A DNA stretch of 64,000 bases, from the NCBI RefSeq assembly GCF_017642925.1, contig NZ_JAEPOL010000018.1, positions 1 to 64,000 on the forward strand, given 5' to 3'. Below, piece after piece: positions 1-8,689 of this stretch; position 1 is the first letter of the stretch; each line of letters starts with the position of its first letter. The stretch comes from Maricaulis sp. (GTDB lineage: Bacteria > Pseudomonadota > Alphaproteobacteria > Caulobacterales > Maricaulaceae). The notes below the pieces were generated by a model that did no database searches, had not been told where the DNA came from, and worked only from the letters and a program-made list of their open reading frames with translations. Made by a program: the position numbers and the translations under genes.

Positions 1-27
1 ACCGCCTCATTTCTCCCAACCGCCTCA

Positions 28-158
28 TTTTTCCCGGACGGAGGCCTGCGCAGGCAGGCTGCAGATCCGGGACCGACCGAAGATCATTTCAAGCGATGTG
101 TTTCCCGTCGATCCCGGCGCTTCCGCCCGGCTTTCGCCGGGCTTCCGGCCGGGAAAAA
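28..158. repeat. Intergenic inverted-repeat element (131 bp)
   Basis: Perfect 10-bp arms TTTTTCCCGG (28-37) and CCGGGAAAAA (149-158) enclose internally palindromic GC-rich sequence such as CCCGGCTTTCGCCGGG. The style matches the other intergenic elements in this window. A short direct repeat, CCGCCTCATTT at 2-12 and 20-30, precedes it. No gene is visible in 1-185. Confidence 0.5.
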
Positions 159-185
159 CGGAGGGCTATTTGGGCATCCAGGGGG

Positions 186-896
186 TCATCCATCCCCCAC
201 ACACTTGCCGCCCGCCACCGGCCAGACCTTCTCCCGCCCCATCACCAGCGCATCCGGTACGCGGCCGAAGCAGCGGGAGAAGGCCTCGTCGCAGACATTC
301 AGCCCCCCCGTGAACGCCCCGAAGGCGGGCATGACCAGCCTCGTGCCGTCCGTCGCGAAACACCTCCGCCTCAGCGCGCGGCCGTTGCGGCGGATTTTGG
401 CGGCGGGGTGGAGGTGGCCGGCGATTTCGCCTTTCGCTTCGCCCTCCGTGGGTTCATGACGGAAGACGAGGCCGGCGAGTTCGACGGTCTCGTGCACTTC
501 GCCGCCGAATTGCGGCGGCGGGGCGGGGTCGTGATTGCCCTCGATCCAGATCCAGCGCGGCACCGACGCCACCAGGGCGGCGAGCGCGGCGGTGTCGTCG
601 GCGTGCATGCGGCCGGCGGCGCGCAGATCGTGAAAACTGTCGCCCAGGGCGATGACGGTGGAGGGGGTGTGGCGGGCGATGCCGGCGGCGAGGCGTTTCA
701 GCGTCGCGCGGGTGTCATAGGGCGGCATCAGCTGGCCGCCGGCCGCCCAGGCTGAACCCTTCTCGAAATGCAGGTCCGAAGCGACGAGAATGCCGGCCCC
801 GGGCACAGCGAGCAGGCCCGCCGGGTCGGCGAGGACCGGGATGCCGGCGATGGCAGTTTTCAACATGTCGGCCGGCAGGTGCGGTGGGGCGTTCAT
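186..896 (-). CDS. pdeM: Ligase-associated DNA damage response endonuclease PdeM
   Basis: A 236-residue calcineurin-like metallophosphoesterase. The metal-binding motifs are in order: DLH (41-43), GDSFHD (85-90), GNHD (120-123) and GHLH (160-163). Members of this family sit beside a Lhr-like DEXH helicase, an exonuclease and an ATP-dependent DNA ligase, and are thought to act in DNA end repair. Here the Lhr-like helicase lies just upstream on the same strand; no ligase or exonuclease is in the window. The ATG at 896 was chosen because the motif spacing fits the family and the sequence upstream of it reads through a repeat element. No clear Shine-Dalgarno sequence is visible. Confidence 0.88.
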   Translation of the reverse strand: MNAPPHLPADMLKTAIAGIPVLADPAGLLAVPGAGILVASDLHFEKGSAWAAGGQLMPPYDTRATLKRLAAGIARHTPSTVIALGDSFHDLRAAGRMHADDTAALAALVASVPRWIWIEGNHDPAPPPQFGGEVHETVELAGLVFRHEPTEGEAKGEIAGHLHPAAKIRRNGRALRRRCFATDGTRLVMPAFGAFTGGLNVCDEAFSRCFGRVPDALVMGREKVWPVAGGKCVGDG

Positions 897-979
897 GGGT
901 GTGGTTATCGCGCAAACTTCCTGGCGGGGTAAGCAAGGGGTGCAGGTTTTCCTGTGGGCTCTCGAAATCCATAAACCGC

Positions 980-1138
980 CGTCATCCCACGGTCGCTGCG
1001 CAGCAGCGATCCGGGGGACCTCAGCCAACCCGTTCGCATGCCGCACGCGCCTCGCTACAGAGTGAAGCCGTCACCCTGATAGCTAAGGTCCCCCGGACCA
1101 CCCGCCCGCGCTGCGCGCGGGCTGGCCGGGGGATGACG
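980..1138. repeat. Nested inverted-repeat element between helicase and pdeM
   Basis: Outer arms CGTCATCCC (980-988) and GGGATGACG (1130-1138) flank inner arms CCGGGGGACCT (1011-1021) and AGGTCCCCCGG (1086-1096). The unit fills the 277-bp gap between the helicase stop and the pdeM start, so the two genes may be uncoupled by an RNA hairpin. The GTCATCC...GGATGAC ends resemble the repeats at 15.56 and 35.98 kb. Confidence 0.6.
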
Positions 1139-1173
1139 CTGTTTCATGATTTCGATTCGGCGCCCGACAGGCC

Positions 1174-3654
1174 CTAATCAAGCCGCATCGCCTCCGCGAT
1201 CAGGTCTTCGGACGAGACATCTTCCAGGATGCTTTCATGGCCCTCGCCATAGACCGGTTCCTTGCCAATCTCGAGCATGACGGGCACGGCGAGCGGGGAG
1301 ATGCGGTCCAGATCGACATGTTCGATATGGCCGCGGACACGGGCGAGCGCAGTGCCGAGGCGGTGGATGTCCAGAAGGCCGGTGCCGGCATCGGCCCAGG
1401 CGGCTTTGAGGAGGATGTGGTCGGGCTCGTGCTCGCGCAGCACATTGTAGATCAGGTCGGTGGAGATGGTGACCTGACGGCCGGTCTTTTCCTGGCCGGG
1501 AAAACGGCGCTCGATCAGGCCGGCGATGACGGCGCAATTCCTGAACGTGCGCATCATCAGCTGGCTTTCCGCCAGCCAGGCATCGAGATCGTCGCCCATC
1601 ATGTCCTCGGAGAAAAGCGCGTCGAGATCGACCCCGGACATGTCGCGCAGCCCCCAGACCGAGAGCGCGTATTCATTGGCGACGAAGCCCATGGGGCGCA
1701 TCCGCATGCGCTCAAGCCGGCGGGTGAGCAGCATGCCCAGCGTCTGGTGCGCCAGCCGCCCCTCGAACGGGTAGCAGACGAGATAGAAGCGCGCCGAACG
1801 CGGGAAGGTCTCCACCAGGAGGCCGTCGGCCCGGGGCAGGCGCGAGCGCAGCTTCTGCAGCTCGAGCCAGTCGCGCACCTGGTCCGGCAGGGCATGCCAT
1901 TTGCCCGGATCCTGCACCATGTCGCGCACCCGGGCGGCGAGATAGGTGGAGAGCGGAAACTTGCCGCCCTGATAGGAGGGGATGCGCGGATCTGTGTCGC
2001 TGGAGCGGGTGACGCGGGCGGTCATCTCCTCGATCCCCTCGAAGCGCAGCACCTGGCCGGCGAACAGGAAGGTGTCGCCGGGCACGAGCTGTTCCAGGAA
2101 CCATTCCTCGATCTGGCCGAGCCTGAAACCGCCGCGCCCCTTTGAGGAAACGACCACATCGAGCATGGGGGCCTCGACAATGGTGCCGACATTGAGCCGG
2201 TGGCGCTGGGCGATCTGCGGCGTGCGCACACCCCAGCGCCCGTCCTTGCGCCTGATGAGACGGCGGAAGCGCTCATAGGTTTTCAGCGCGTAGCCGCCCG
2301 TGGCGGTGAAATCGAGCAGGCTGTCGAAGGTCTCGCGATCGAGTTCGGCGTAGGGCGCCGCGCTGCGGATCTCGTCATAGAGGTCGTCTTCGTCGAAAGG
2401 TTCGCCGCAGCCGCGGCCCATGATGTGCTGGGCCAGCACGTCCAGCGCACCGGCCTTCAAGGGCTCTCCGTCGAGCGCATTCTCCGTGACGGCCTCGGCA
2501 GCGGCCTGGCATTCCAGATGCTCGAACCGGTTGGTGGGCGCGAGCAGGGCTTTCGAGGGCGCGTCGAGCCGGTGATTGGAACGGCCCAGACGCTGGATCA
2601 GGCGCGAGGAGCCTTTCGGCGCGCCCATCTGGACCACCAGGTCGACATCACCCCAGTCGATGCCCAGATCGAGCGTCGAGGTACACACCACCGCTTTGAG
2701 CTTGCCGGCCGACATGGCCGCCTCGACCTTGCGCCGCTGTTCTGGCGAGAGCGAGCCATGGTGCAGGGCGATGGGCAGGTTTTCGGTATTGATGTTCCAG
2801 AGTTCCTGGAAGGTCATCTCGGCCTGCGAGCGTGTGTTGACGAAGACCAGCGCCATCTTCGCGGCCTTGATGCGCTGATAGACGTCGGCCATGGCGTGAC
2901 GGCCGGAATGGCCGGCCCACGGAATGCGCTCGCCCGGATCGAGGATTTCCACTTCCGGCCGCGCGCCGGCCTGGCCGCGCACGATGCGGGCAAAGCGGGC
3001 CTCTTCTCCCGTCTGCGGCGTCAGCCAGCGGGCCAGCCCGCCCTCGTCGGCCACCGTCGCGGACAGCCCGGCCCGCCGCACATCCGGCGCCCATTGCGCG
3101 ATGGCGGCAAGGCCCAGGCTGAGGAGGTCGCCGCGCTTTTGCGGCGCGATGGCGTGGATCTCGTCGATGACGATGCGCTTGAGGTCGCGGAAGAAGGCCT
3201 CGGCATTTGCCGTGGCGCAGAACAGGGCGAGCTGCTCCGGCGTGGTGAGCAATATGTCCGGCGGATGGGCGCGCTGGCGCTGGCGTTTGGACGGCGAAGT
3301 GTCGCCGGTCCGGGTCTCGATGCGAATATCCAGCCCCATCTCGCTGACCGGCGTCATGAGATTGCGGGCGACATCGACCGAGAGCGCCTTCAGCGGCGAG
3401 ATATAGAGCGTGTGCAGACGGTGCGGCCGCTGCTTGCCGGGGCGCTCGGACACGATCTCCGCCAGCTCGATCAGGCTGGGCAGGAAACCGCCCAGCGTCT
3501 TGCCGCCGCCGGTGGGCGCGATCAGCAGTGCATCCTCGCCGGCCTGCGCTGCAGCGATCATCTCCAGCTGATGCGCACGCGCCGCCCAGCCGCGGCTGGC
3601 GAACCAGTCGGCGAAGCGGGCAGGAAGCAGCATGTCGGCCTGGCTGTCGGGCAT
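1174..3654 (-). CDS. Ligase-associated DNA damage response DEXH-box helicase (Lhr-like)
   Basis: An 826-residue superfamily 2 helicase. Walker A APTGGGKT is at 46-53 and the DEIH box at 164-167. Later come the motif III-like SAT, an NTRSQAE segment, HHGSLS and the motif VI QRLGRSNHR. A long C-terminal region typical of Lhr-type helicases follows. It probably unwinds DNA during repair with PdeM, encoded next downstream. The ATG at 3654 places the DEXH core at the usual distance; a second ATG at 3633 is possible. A 132-bp element with long terminal inverted repeats lies 41 bp upstream, so the native promoter may be displaced or supplied by the element. Confidence 0.87.
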   Translation of the reverse strand: MPDSQADMLLPARFADWFASRGWAARAHQLEMIAAAQAGEDALLIAPTGGGKTLGGFLPSLIELAEIVSERPGKQRPHRLHTLYISPLKALSVDVARNLMTPVSEMGLDIRIETRTGDTSPSKRQRQRAHPPDILLTTPEQLALFCATANAEAFFRDLKRIVIDEIHAIAPQKRGDLLSLGLAAIAQWAPDVRRAGLSATVADEGGLARWLTPQTGEEARFARIVRGQAGARPEVEILDPGERIPWAGHSGRHAMADVYQRIKAAKMALVFVNTRSQAEMTFQELWNINTENLPIALHHGSLSPEQRRKVEAAMSAGKLKAVVCTSTLDLGIDWGDVDLVVQMGAPKGSSRLIQRLGRSNHRLDAPSKALLAPTNRFEHLECQAAAEAVTENALDGEPLKAGALDVLAQHIMGRGCGEPFDEDDLYDEIRSAAPYAELDRETFDSLLDFTATGGYALKTYERFRRLIRRKDGRWGVRTPQIAQRHRLNVGTIVEAPMLDVVVSSKGRGGFRLGQIEEWFLEQLVPGDTFLFAGQVLRFEGIEEMTARVTRSSDTDPRIPSYQGGKFPLSTYLAARVRDMVQDPGKWHALPDQVRDWLELQKLRSRLPRADGLLVETFPRSARFYLVCYPFEGRLAHQTLGMLLTRRLERMRMRPMGFVANEYALSVWGLRDMSGVDLDALFSEDMMGDDLDAWLAESQLMMRTFRNCAVIAGLIERRFPGQEKTGRQVTISTDLIYNVLREHEPDHILLKAAWADAGTGLLDIHRLGTALARVRGHIEHVDLDRISPLAVPVMLEIGKEPVYGEGHESILEDVSSEDLIAEAMRLD

Positions 3655-3695
3655 GAGGGTTCGCTGGCGCTTCGGGCGACAAGGGGTATGCGGCC

Positions 3696-3827
3696 GACGC
3701 CTCATATACCGTCACCCTGACGAAAGTCAGGGCCCAGTTCGCAAGGCTGCCTTGAGCCAAACCTGGCCCGATTCAGCTTTAGGACCTGGGTCCCGGCTTT
3801 CGCCGGGATGACGGTATATGAGGCGTC
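3696..3827. mobile_element. MITE-like element with perfect 19-bp terminal inverted repeats
   Basis: The left end GACGCCTCATATACCGTCA (3696-3714) and the right end TGACGGTATATGAGGCGTC (3809-3827) are exact reverse complements. The core holds palindromes such as CCCTGACGAAAGTCAGGG and CCCGGCTTTCGCCGGG. It has no coding capacity. No flanking target duplication is obvious. It makes up much of the gene-free stretch 3655-3984; the rest shows only a weak GAGGGA-like ribosome-binding site before the next gene. Confidence 0.6.
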
Positions 3828-3984
3828 GAGTTCCTGGATCGATGATCTAGCGCATTGCGGACGCCTGCGCGAGCCGCGAGGCGGAACGAACGGGGGACAA
3901 ATCCGCGGAGCGTCCCCCTGCAAAGCCTGCCCCGTTTTCGCCATGCTTGCAGGCGTAGAGTAAGGCAGCGAGGGATTTGGGACC

Positions 3985-4929
3985 ATGACGGCTTCCGTCA
4001 TCGATCGTTTTGTGGCGCTGGACAGCGCCTTCCGCGAGCATTCACGCCGCGGCGAACGCATGTATGCACGCTTTGCGGCCCTGTCGGGCCTGTCGAGCGA
4101 TGCGCCGCCTGAATTCCTGGTCTCCCGCGCCATTGCCATCCGCGATGAGCTGGATGCGGGCCTGGGGGCGTGGAAGGAGCCGGGCAAGTCGATGCGCCTG
4201 GTCTTCGCAGCGGCCCTGGCCGCCGCCGGCCGTACGGCGCCGCACTTTTTCGACACGCGCAGCGCGCTGAACCGCCGCCGCAAGGAGCGCGGCGGGCGCG
4301 GCCTCAATCATGGCGGTTCCTGCGCGGCGCTGGCCTTGGTGTCTGCTGGTGGCCTGCCGCACCATGTCGACGCCTTCTACGACATTCTCGAAGCCATCGC
4401 CGCGCCCTGGTGGCGCCGCGACAGTGCACGCGAGGAAATGGTCGCCGCGATCTTTGCCGCCATGGGCGAGATGCCGCACGAGGCACTGGAACGGCTCGAC
4501 ACGGCCCGCGAAGCGCTGCGCACGGCCGGTGTGCCCAAGAGCCACGCCGAAGCGGCCGCCTGCGAGATCGCCTTTTTCGACTTCGATCCGGCCGCCATCG
4601 CCCCGGCCTGGACCACGCTGAACACCGCGGTGCGCGGCCGTTCGGCCCTGCGTCACGGGGTGGGCAAGACCGGACTGGCGGTACTGGCTGCCCACGGCAA
4701 TGGCCGCGCGACGGCCGACGCCCTTGTCGCCAGTTTCGAAGCCGTGCGCGCCCTGAAGCCGAAACCGTCCGGCGATGTGGCCGCGAAGCTGGCCATGCGC
4801 CTGGCCCAAGCCCAGACCGGCGAGACCGCGCCGATCGCTGCGGCGCGCGACCTGGCTGCCATCCTCGCCGCCCAGGCGGCGATGATCGCCGCCGTGGCCG
4901 CTTCGACCGCCGTCGTCGCCGCAAGCTGA
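3985..4929 (+). CDS. Conserved hypothetical alpha-helical protein
   Basis: A 314-residue soluble protein that I do not recognise with confidence. It is Ala-rich and apparently almost entirely helical. It has no signal peptide and no clear membrane segment, apart from a hydrophobic Ala/Ile/Val-rich C-terminal tail from about residue 285. A basic patch RRRKERGGRG lies near residue 95. A distant relation to the DUF4003 family is possible but unproven. It is a single gene downstream of the inverted-repeat element, with a GAGGGA-like site about 15 bp before the ATG. It is followed after 95 bp by the MscS gene. Confidence 0.7.
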   Translation: MTASVIDRFVALDSAFREHSRRGERMYARFAALSGLSSDAPPEFLVSRAIAIRDELDAGLGAWKEPGKSMRLVFAAALAAAGRTAPHFFDTRSALNRRRKERGGRGLNHGGSCAALALVSAGGLPHHVDAFYDILEAIAAPWWRRDSAREEMVAAIFAAMGEMPHEALERLDTAREALRTAGVPKSHAEAAACEIAFFDFDPAAIAPAWTTLNTAVRGRSALRHGVGKTGLAVLAAHGNGRATADALVASFEAVRALKPKPSGDVAAKLAMRLAQAQTGETAPIAAARDLAAILAAQAAMIAAVAASTAVVAAS

Positions 4930-5024
4930 CCCGCCTGCCCGCCGTCCGCTGCAACCGCATTCCCCTCTCCCCCCAAGGGTGGTAGGAGCGAATACGGGAC
5001 GACCTGCAAGCGGAGAGCGAGAGC

Positions 5025-5855
5025 ATGAACGTCGAAGAATTCCTCAATCCGGAAACCATGGCGGTTCTCGCCGAGCGCGCCATCGCGGCCGGGACGAACC
5101 TTGTTCTGGCCATCCTGATCCTGATCATCGGCTTCATCGTGGCCGGCATGGTGAAGAGCGGTGTGCGCAAGGCGGTCTCGCGGTCCAGCCGCATGGACGC
5201 GACGCTGGCGGGCTTCTTCTCCTCGATCGCCTACTATGCCGTTGTCGCCGTGGTCCTCATCGCCGTCCTGGCGCGCTTCGGCGTGCAGACGGCCAGCCTG
5301 GTGGCCGCGCTCGGTGCAATCACCCTGGCTATCGGCTTTGCGCTGCAGGGCACGCTGTCGAACATCGCCGCCGGCGTGATGATCATCGCCTTCCGCCCCT
5401 ACTCCATCGGGGACTGGGTGGAAGTGGCCGGCGTGGCCGGCGGTGTGAAGGACGTCAATCTCTTCACCACCGTGCTGGCGACCGGCGACAACAAGAAGAT
5501 CATCATCCCCAATGGCCAGGCCTGGGGCGACATCATCACCAACTATTCGGCGAACCCGACCCGGCGCGTCGATTTCACCTTCTCGATCGATTATTCCGAC
5601 GATATCGACAAGGCGATGGACGTGATCAAGTCGACGCTGGGCGCCGATGCGCGCATCCACAAGGATCCCGAAATCTTTACCGCGGTTGCGGCGCACGGCG
5701 CGTCCTCGGTGGATATCGTGACGCGTGTCTGGGTGAATACGGGCGACTATTGGGGTGTGCATTTCGACGCCATGAAGAGCGTCAAGGAAGCCTTCGACAC
5801 GAACGGCATCTCCATCCCCTACCCGCACCAGGTCAATGTCGAGAAGAAAGACTGA
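5025..5855 (+). CDS. Small-conductance mechanosensitive channel (MscS family)
   Basis: A 276-residue inner-membrane channel that releases solutes under hypo-osmotic stress. Three membrane spans are visible at roughly 20-42, 62-85 and 88-110. The third is the Gly/Ala-rich pore helix (ALGAITLAIGFALQGTLSN). The middle beta domain follows (RPYSIGDWVEV, then IIIPNGQAWGDIITNYS) and a C-terminal alpha/beta cap. Length is close to E. coli MscS (286 residues). A purine-rich GGAGAG lies just upstream of the ATG. Confidence 0.93.
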   Translation: MNVEEFLNPETMAVLAERAIAAGTNLVLAILILIIGFIVAGMVKSGVRKAVSRSSRMDATLAGFFSSIAYYAVVAVVLIAVLARFGVQTASLVAALGAITLAIGFALQGTLSNIAAGVMIIAFRPYSIGDWVEVAGVAGGVKDVNLFTTVLATGDNKKIIIPNGQAWGDIITNYSANPTRRVDFTFSIDYSDDIDKAMDVIKSTLGADARIHKDPEIFTAVAAHGASSVDIVTRVWVNTGDYWGVHFDAMKSVKEAFDTNGISIPYPHQVNVEKKD

Positions 5856-5868
5856 CCGGCCTCTTGTG

Positions 5869-5891
5869 ATCGGGGCCGTCATGGCCCCGAT
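5869..5891 (+). terminator. Hairpin after the mscS-type gene
   Basis: A perfect 9-bp stem ATCGGGGCC/GGCCCCGAT has a 5-base loop and lies 14 bp past the stop codon. There is no strong T-run. Confidence 0.5.
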
Positions 5892-5920
5892 TGCGCCCCA
5901 TTTGGACGTAGAGTGAGCCC

Positions 5921-6226
5921 ATGAGCGAGAATTCGACACCGCAGCGCCGCAGCTTCGTGCAGCGCCTCGTCAGAATGTCCACCGCCGACATTCTGCGTCT
6001 GGTCTTCCTGTGCGTCCTGGCCGGCTTCCTGCTGGCCGCACTGAATGTGAACCCCGGCGACCTCTGGGTCGACTTCTTCGGCACGCTGGCCGAGAGCTGG
6101 GGCCGTTTCATCCGCTTCATCACCGAAAGCGCCGGCTGGGCTGTCGAATACTTCCTGCTGGGTGCGGTTCTGGTCATCCCGATCTGGATCGTGTTCCGGG
6201 TCCTGCGGACGCTGGGCCGCGAATAG
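5921..6226 (+). CDS. Small two-span membrane protein, DUF6460-like
   Basis: A 101-residue protein with two predicted membrane helices (about 25-44 and 76-94) separated by a segment with NPGDLWVDFFG. It resembles the alphaproteobacterial DUF6460 proteins, which have no known function; this is family resemblance from memory. It ends in a basic tail (RVLRTLGRE). It lies 65 bp after the channel gene, behind a hairpin, so it may be read from its own promoter or by partial readthrough. Confidence 0.75.
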   Translation: MSENSTPQRRSFVQRLVRMSTADILRLVFLCVLAGFLLAALNVNPGDLWVDFFGTLAESWGRFIRFITESAGWAVEYFLLGAVLVIPIWIVFRVLRTLGRE

Positions 6227-6299
6227 CGCCCTGAAATCAACCACCTGTTAACCGGCTTATTTTGCGACTTGGCAATACTGAGTTGCTAAGACCGGGCGC

Positions 6300-7130
6300 A
6301 TGAACGCTGCAGCCCACGATATTCTCGGCATCGACATGACGTCGAGCGAACCGGCCGCGCCGCCCTCCAGGGGACGGCCGCTCCTGCTGCAGTCCAACCC
6401 GTTCCTGCGGTCCATCCTGATCTCGCTGATGCGCGAGGCCGGCTCGCAGGACGTGCTCGTCGCGCGCTGTGCCGACAGCGCCCTGACCGTGATGGACCAG
6501 AGCCTGCCCAGCATGATCGTCGCCGACTGGAACGATCAGGAAGAGGCATCGGAAGACCGGCTGCGCCTGGTGCGGCGGATCCGCGAGAGCGAGAGTGCCA
6601 TCTACCGCCGCACGCCGATCATCATGGTGTCGCAGCCGCGTTCACGCCGCGAGATCGAGATGGCGCGCGATGTCGGCGTCACCGAGTTCATCATCACGCC
6701 CATCGCCCCCGTCACGCTGCAGACACGGATCCGCTCGCTCTACGACATGCCGCGTGAATTCGTGGCCTCGCCGCGTTTCAACGGACCGGACCGCCGGCGC
6801 CGCAAGCGTCACGCCGCGGGCCCGAGCTACAAGCGCACAGCCGATGTCGATGCCGGTCTGACGACGCCGATGGCCGCCGCCCGCGCCGCCGCCGTTGCGC
6901 TGGTCAACGAGACCCAGCTGAGCGGCGATCCGCTTGCCGTTCGGGTCGGCCGGTCGCTGCAGCGTTTCATCTCGCATATCCGCGACTACACCTCCGTCGA
7001 GGCCGAGGTTGCCAACATGCACCGGGCTGCGCTGGCGCAGCTGACGCGGATGGCGGAAGACGGCAATCCGCTGCGCGAGCCCGTCGTGACCGGCCTGGAA
7101 CAGGTCGTCGACAAGCGCATGCGGCGCTGA
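6300..7130 (+). CDS. Degenerate response-regulator receiver protein
   Basis: A 276-residue protein with a CheY-like receiver fold at about 26-150. The likely phospho-acceptor Asp76 (IVADW) and the switch Ser111 remain. The acidic pocket is replaced by Gln31-Ser32-Asn33, and the conserved Lys is Thr133 (FIITPI). A basic linker GPDRRRRKR near residue 160 leads to a helical C-terminal domain without a DNA-binding motif. I infer phosphorylation-independent scaffolding or signalling. The start could also be Met13 (6336). TTAACCGGCTTATTT just upstream (6248-6262) resembles part of a CtrA site, but the second half is imperfect. Confidence 0.8.
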   Translation: MNAAAHDILGIDMTSSEPAAPPSRGRPLLLQSNPFLRSILISLMREAGSQDVLVARCADSALTVMDQSLPSMIVADWNDQEEASEDRLRLVRRIRESESAIYRRTPIIMVSQPRSRREIEMARDVGVTEFIITPIAPVTLQTRIRSLYDMPREFVASPRFNGPDRRRRKRHAAGPSYKRTADVDAGLTTPMAAARAAAVALVNETQLSGDPLAVRVGRSLQRFISHIRDYTSVEAEVANMHRAALAQLTRMAEDGNPLREPVVTGLEQVVDKRMRR

Positions 7131-7226
7131 CGACACACCCGGTCACACGCGCCCCTGTCCTGAAAACAAGTCTGGCAGACCGGACGGCCCTGCCGTATCA
7201 CCGGATAAACCGGATACGGAACCGCC

Positions 7227-7715
7227 ATGGACGACGATATTCAGCACCGTCTCGACACGATCGCCCCGCTGATCGTGGACGGGTCTCCCCACGCTGTGGC
7301 GCTGGGCTTCCGCATCGACCGGCTGACGCCGGGCAAGGCCGCAATGAGCGCGCCCTACAGCGAAGCCCTGATCGGCGATCCGGAAACCGGCACCTTGCAT
7401 GGCGGTGTGATCACCGCCCTTCTGGACCATGTATGCGGCATGGCCGCCTTCGGCGGGCTGGGCGCCAAGGATACGCCGGCGACGCTGGACCTGCGGATCG
7501 ACTATATGCGCCCGGCCAGACCGGGACAGGACATCCACGCCGAGGCCGAATGCCTGAAGTCGCACGGGCTGGTTGCCTTTGTGCGGGCCACGGCCCATGA
7601 CGGCGATATCGACGATCCGGTCGCCATCGCCCAGGCCGCCTTCATGATCACGCGCGCCTCCAAGGCCGCCCAGGAGCGCGCCATGAAGGCCATGCGCGGG
7701 GAGCATCCGCTGTGA
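7227..7715 (+). CDS. PaaI-family thioesterase (first of a tandem pair)
   Basis: A 162-residue hotdog-fold protein. The family signature TLHGGVITALLDHVCGMAAF at about 55-74 carries the HGG turn and the catalytic Asp/Glu region. LRIDYMRPARPGQ follows, the usual strand of PaaI/YbgC thioesterases that hydrolyse acyl-CoA. Its stop overlaps the GTG start of a second thioesterase (GTGA), so the two are translationally coupled. They may form a heteromeric enzyme; substrate unknown. Confidence 0.88.
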   Translation: MDDDIQHRLDTIAPLIVDGSPHAVALGFRIDRLTPGKAAMSAPYSEALIGDPETGTLHGGVITALLDHVCGMAAFGGLGAKDTPATLDLRIDYMRPARPGQDIHAEAECLKSHGLVAFVRATAHDGDIDDPVAIAQAAFMITRASKAAQERAMKAMRGEHPL

Positions 7716-8143
7716 GCCGCGCCCTGCTCGACACGCTGATGACAGCGCCCTATGTCGCCCGTTTCGGGGTGCGTCTGGAAGTGAAGGGCACCGAGCTGAC
7801 CGGTGTCCTGCCCTTCGACAATGACCTGGTCGGCAATCCGCTGATCCCGGCACTGCATGGCGGCGCTGTGGGGGCTTTTCTGGAGATCGTGGCCTCGGGC
7901 TCGCTGCTGCTCAGCCAGCCGCTGCAAAAATTGCCCAAGCCGATCGATGTCGCCATCGACTATCTGCGTCCGGCGCGGGCCCAGGATGTCTATGCCCGGG
8001 CGATCGTTGCGCGTTCGGGCCGCCGGGTCGCCAATGTCCGCGCAGAGGCGTGGCAGGGCCGCACCGACGCGCCGGTCGCGACCCTGCACGGTCATTTCCT
8101 GATCACGCCGGAAAGCAGCGATCCCGCACCAGTCCAGCGCTGA
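7712..8143 (+). CDS. PaaI-family thioesterase (second of a tandem pair)
   Basis: A 143-residue hotdog-fold protein starting with GTG at 7712, overlapping the stop of the first copy. The motif ALHGGAVGAFLEIVASG aligns with the LHGG turn of its neighbour, with Glu in place of Asp at the catalytic position. VAIDYLRPARAQD aligns with the second conserved strand. Tandem pairs of this kind occur in other alphaproteobacteria. Function is inferred to be acyl-CoA thioester hydrolysis; no substrate can be read from the sequence. Confidence 0.87.
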   Translation: MSRALLDTLMTAPYVARFGVRLEVKGTELTGVLPFDNDLVGNPLIPALHGGAVGAFLEIVASGSLLLSQPLQKLPKPIDVAIDYLRPARAQDVYARAIVARSGRRVANVRAEAWQGRTDAPVATLHGHFLITPESSDPAPVQR

Positions 8144-8336
8144 CGCGGAACCATCCCGACACGCAAGACAGGCTTCGATGACGGCGCCATGTCAGCCGCT
8201 ACAGCGCTTCCGCATGGCGGGCCTGCACGCGTGAGGTGCGATCGGTCACGGCGCTGAGACGCAGGTGCGCGAAGAGGACGCCGCGCCGGCAATCGCCTGC
8301 GCCTGGCCCCGAATCACCCCGTCCTGGAGACCCCGC

Positions 8337-8648
8337 ATGATCCGCGTTCTGCTCGCCGCCGCCCTTCTGGCCACCTCTGCCGCTCCGGCTTTCGCCAACG
8401 ACACCCGCACCGTGGAAATCCGTTACGATGTCCGCGATCTGACCCGCCCGGAAGGCATCCGGGACCTTGAAGCCCGTATTGCCGACGCCGCTGAACGCGT
8501 CTGCGAACTGGACTCCCGCCGCCTGTCCGACCGCCAGGCCGAACGCCGCTGCGAAGCCGAAACCGTCGCGGACGCCCTGGCTTTGGTTCGCGCCAAGGCC
8601 GGCGAGCCGGCCCTTCGCCCCGCATCGGCCGAAGCATCCACCAACTGA
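8337..8648 (+). CDS. UrcA-family secreted protein 1
   Basis: A 103-residue protein with a clear signal peptide (cleavage after AFA, residue 20). The mature UrcA-type domain has Cys56 and Cys72, 16 residues apart, which could form a disulfide in the periplasm. UrcA proteins are common in Caulobacterales relatives and have no firm function. This is the first of four adjacent paralogues, each with its own leader region. The ATG at 8337 was chosen because it begins the signal peptide. Its RRC-x-ETE segment is most like copy 2. Confidence 0.85.
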   Translation: MIRVLLAAALLATSAAPAFANDTRTVEIRYDVRDLTRPEGIRDLEARIADAAERVCELDSRRLSDRQAERRCEAETVADALALVRAKAGEPALRPASAEASTN

Positions 8649-8660
8649 TCCTGTTTGCGG

Positions 8661-8689
8661 AAAGCGGGCCGCTGCATGCGGTCCGCTTT
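8661..8689 (+). terminator. Hairpin after UrcA copy 1
   Basis: The stem AAAGCGGGCCGC/GCGGTCCGCTTT (12 bp with one G-U) has a 5-base loop and is followed by a pyrimidine-rich CTCCTCTCC. It lies 13 bp after the stop, so copies 1 and 2 are probably separate transcripts. Confidence 0.65.

Noticed and set aside
2200-3720. 506-codon frame opposite the Lhr-like helicase
   Set aside because: Antisense shadow of a clearly conserved helicase, without ribosome-binding site or recognisable domains.
6248-6262. CtrA binding site upstream of the receiver-like gene
   Set aside because: TTAA is followed seven bases later by ATTT rather than TTAA, so the second half-site is too poor to report as a feature.
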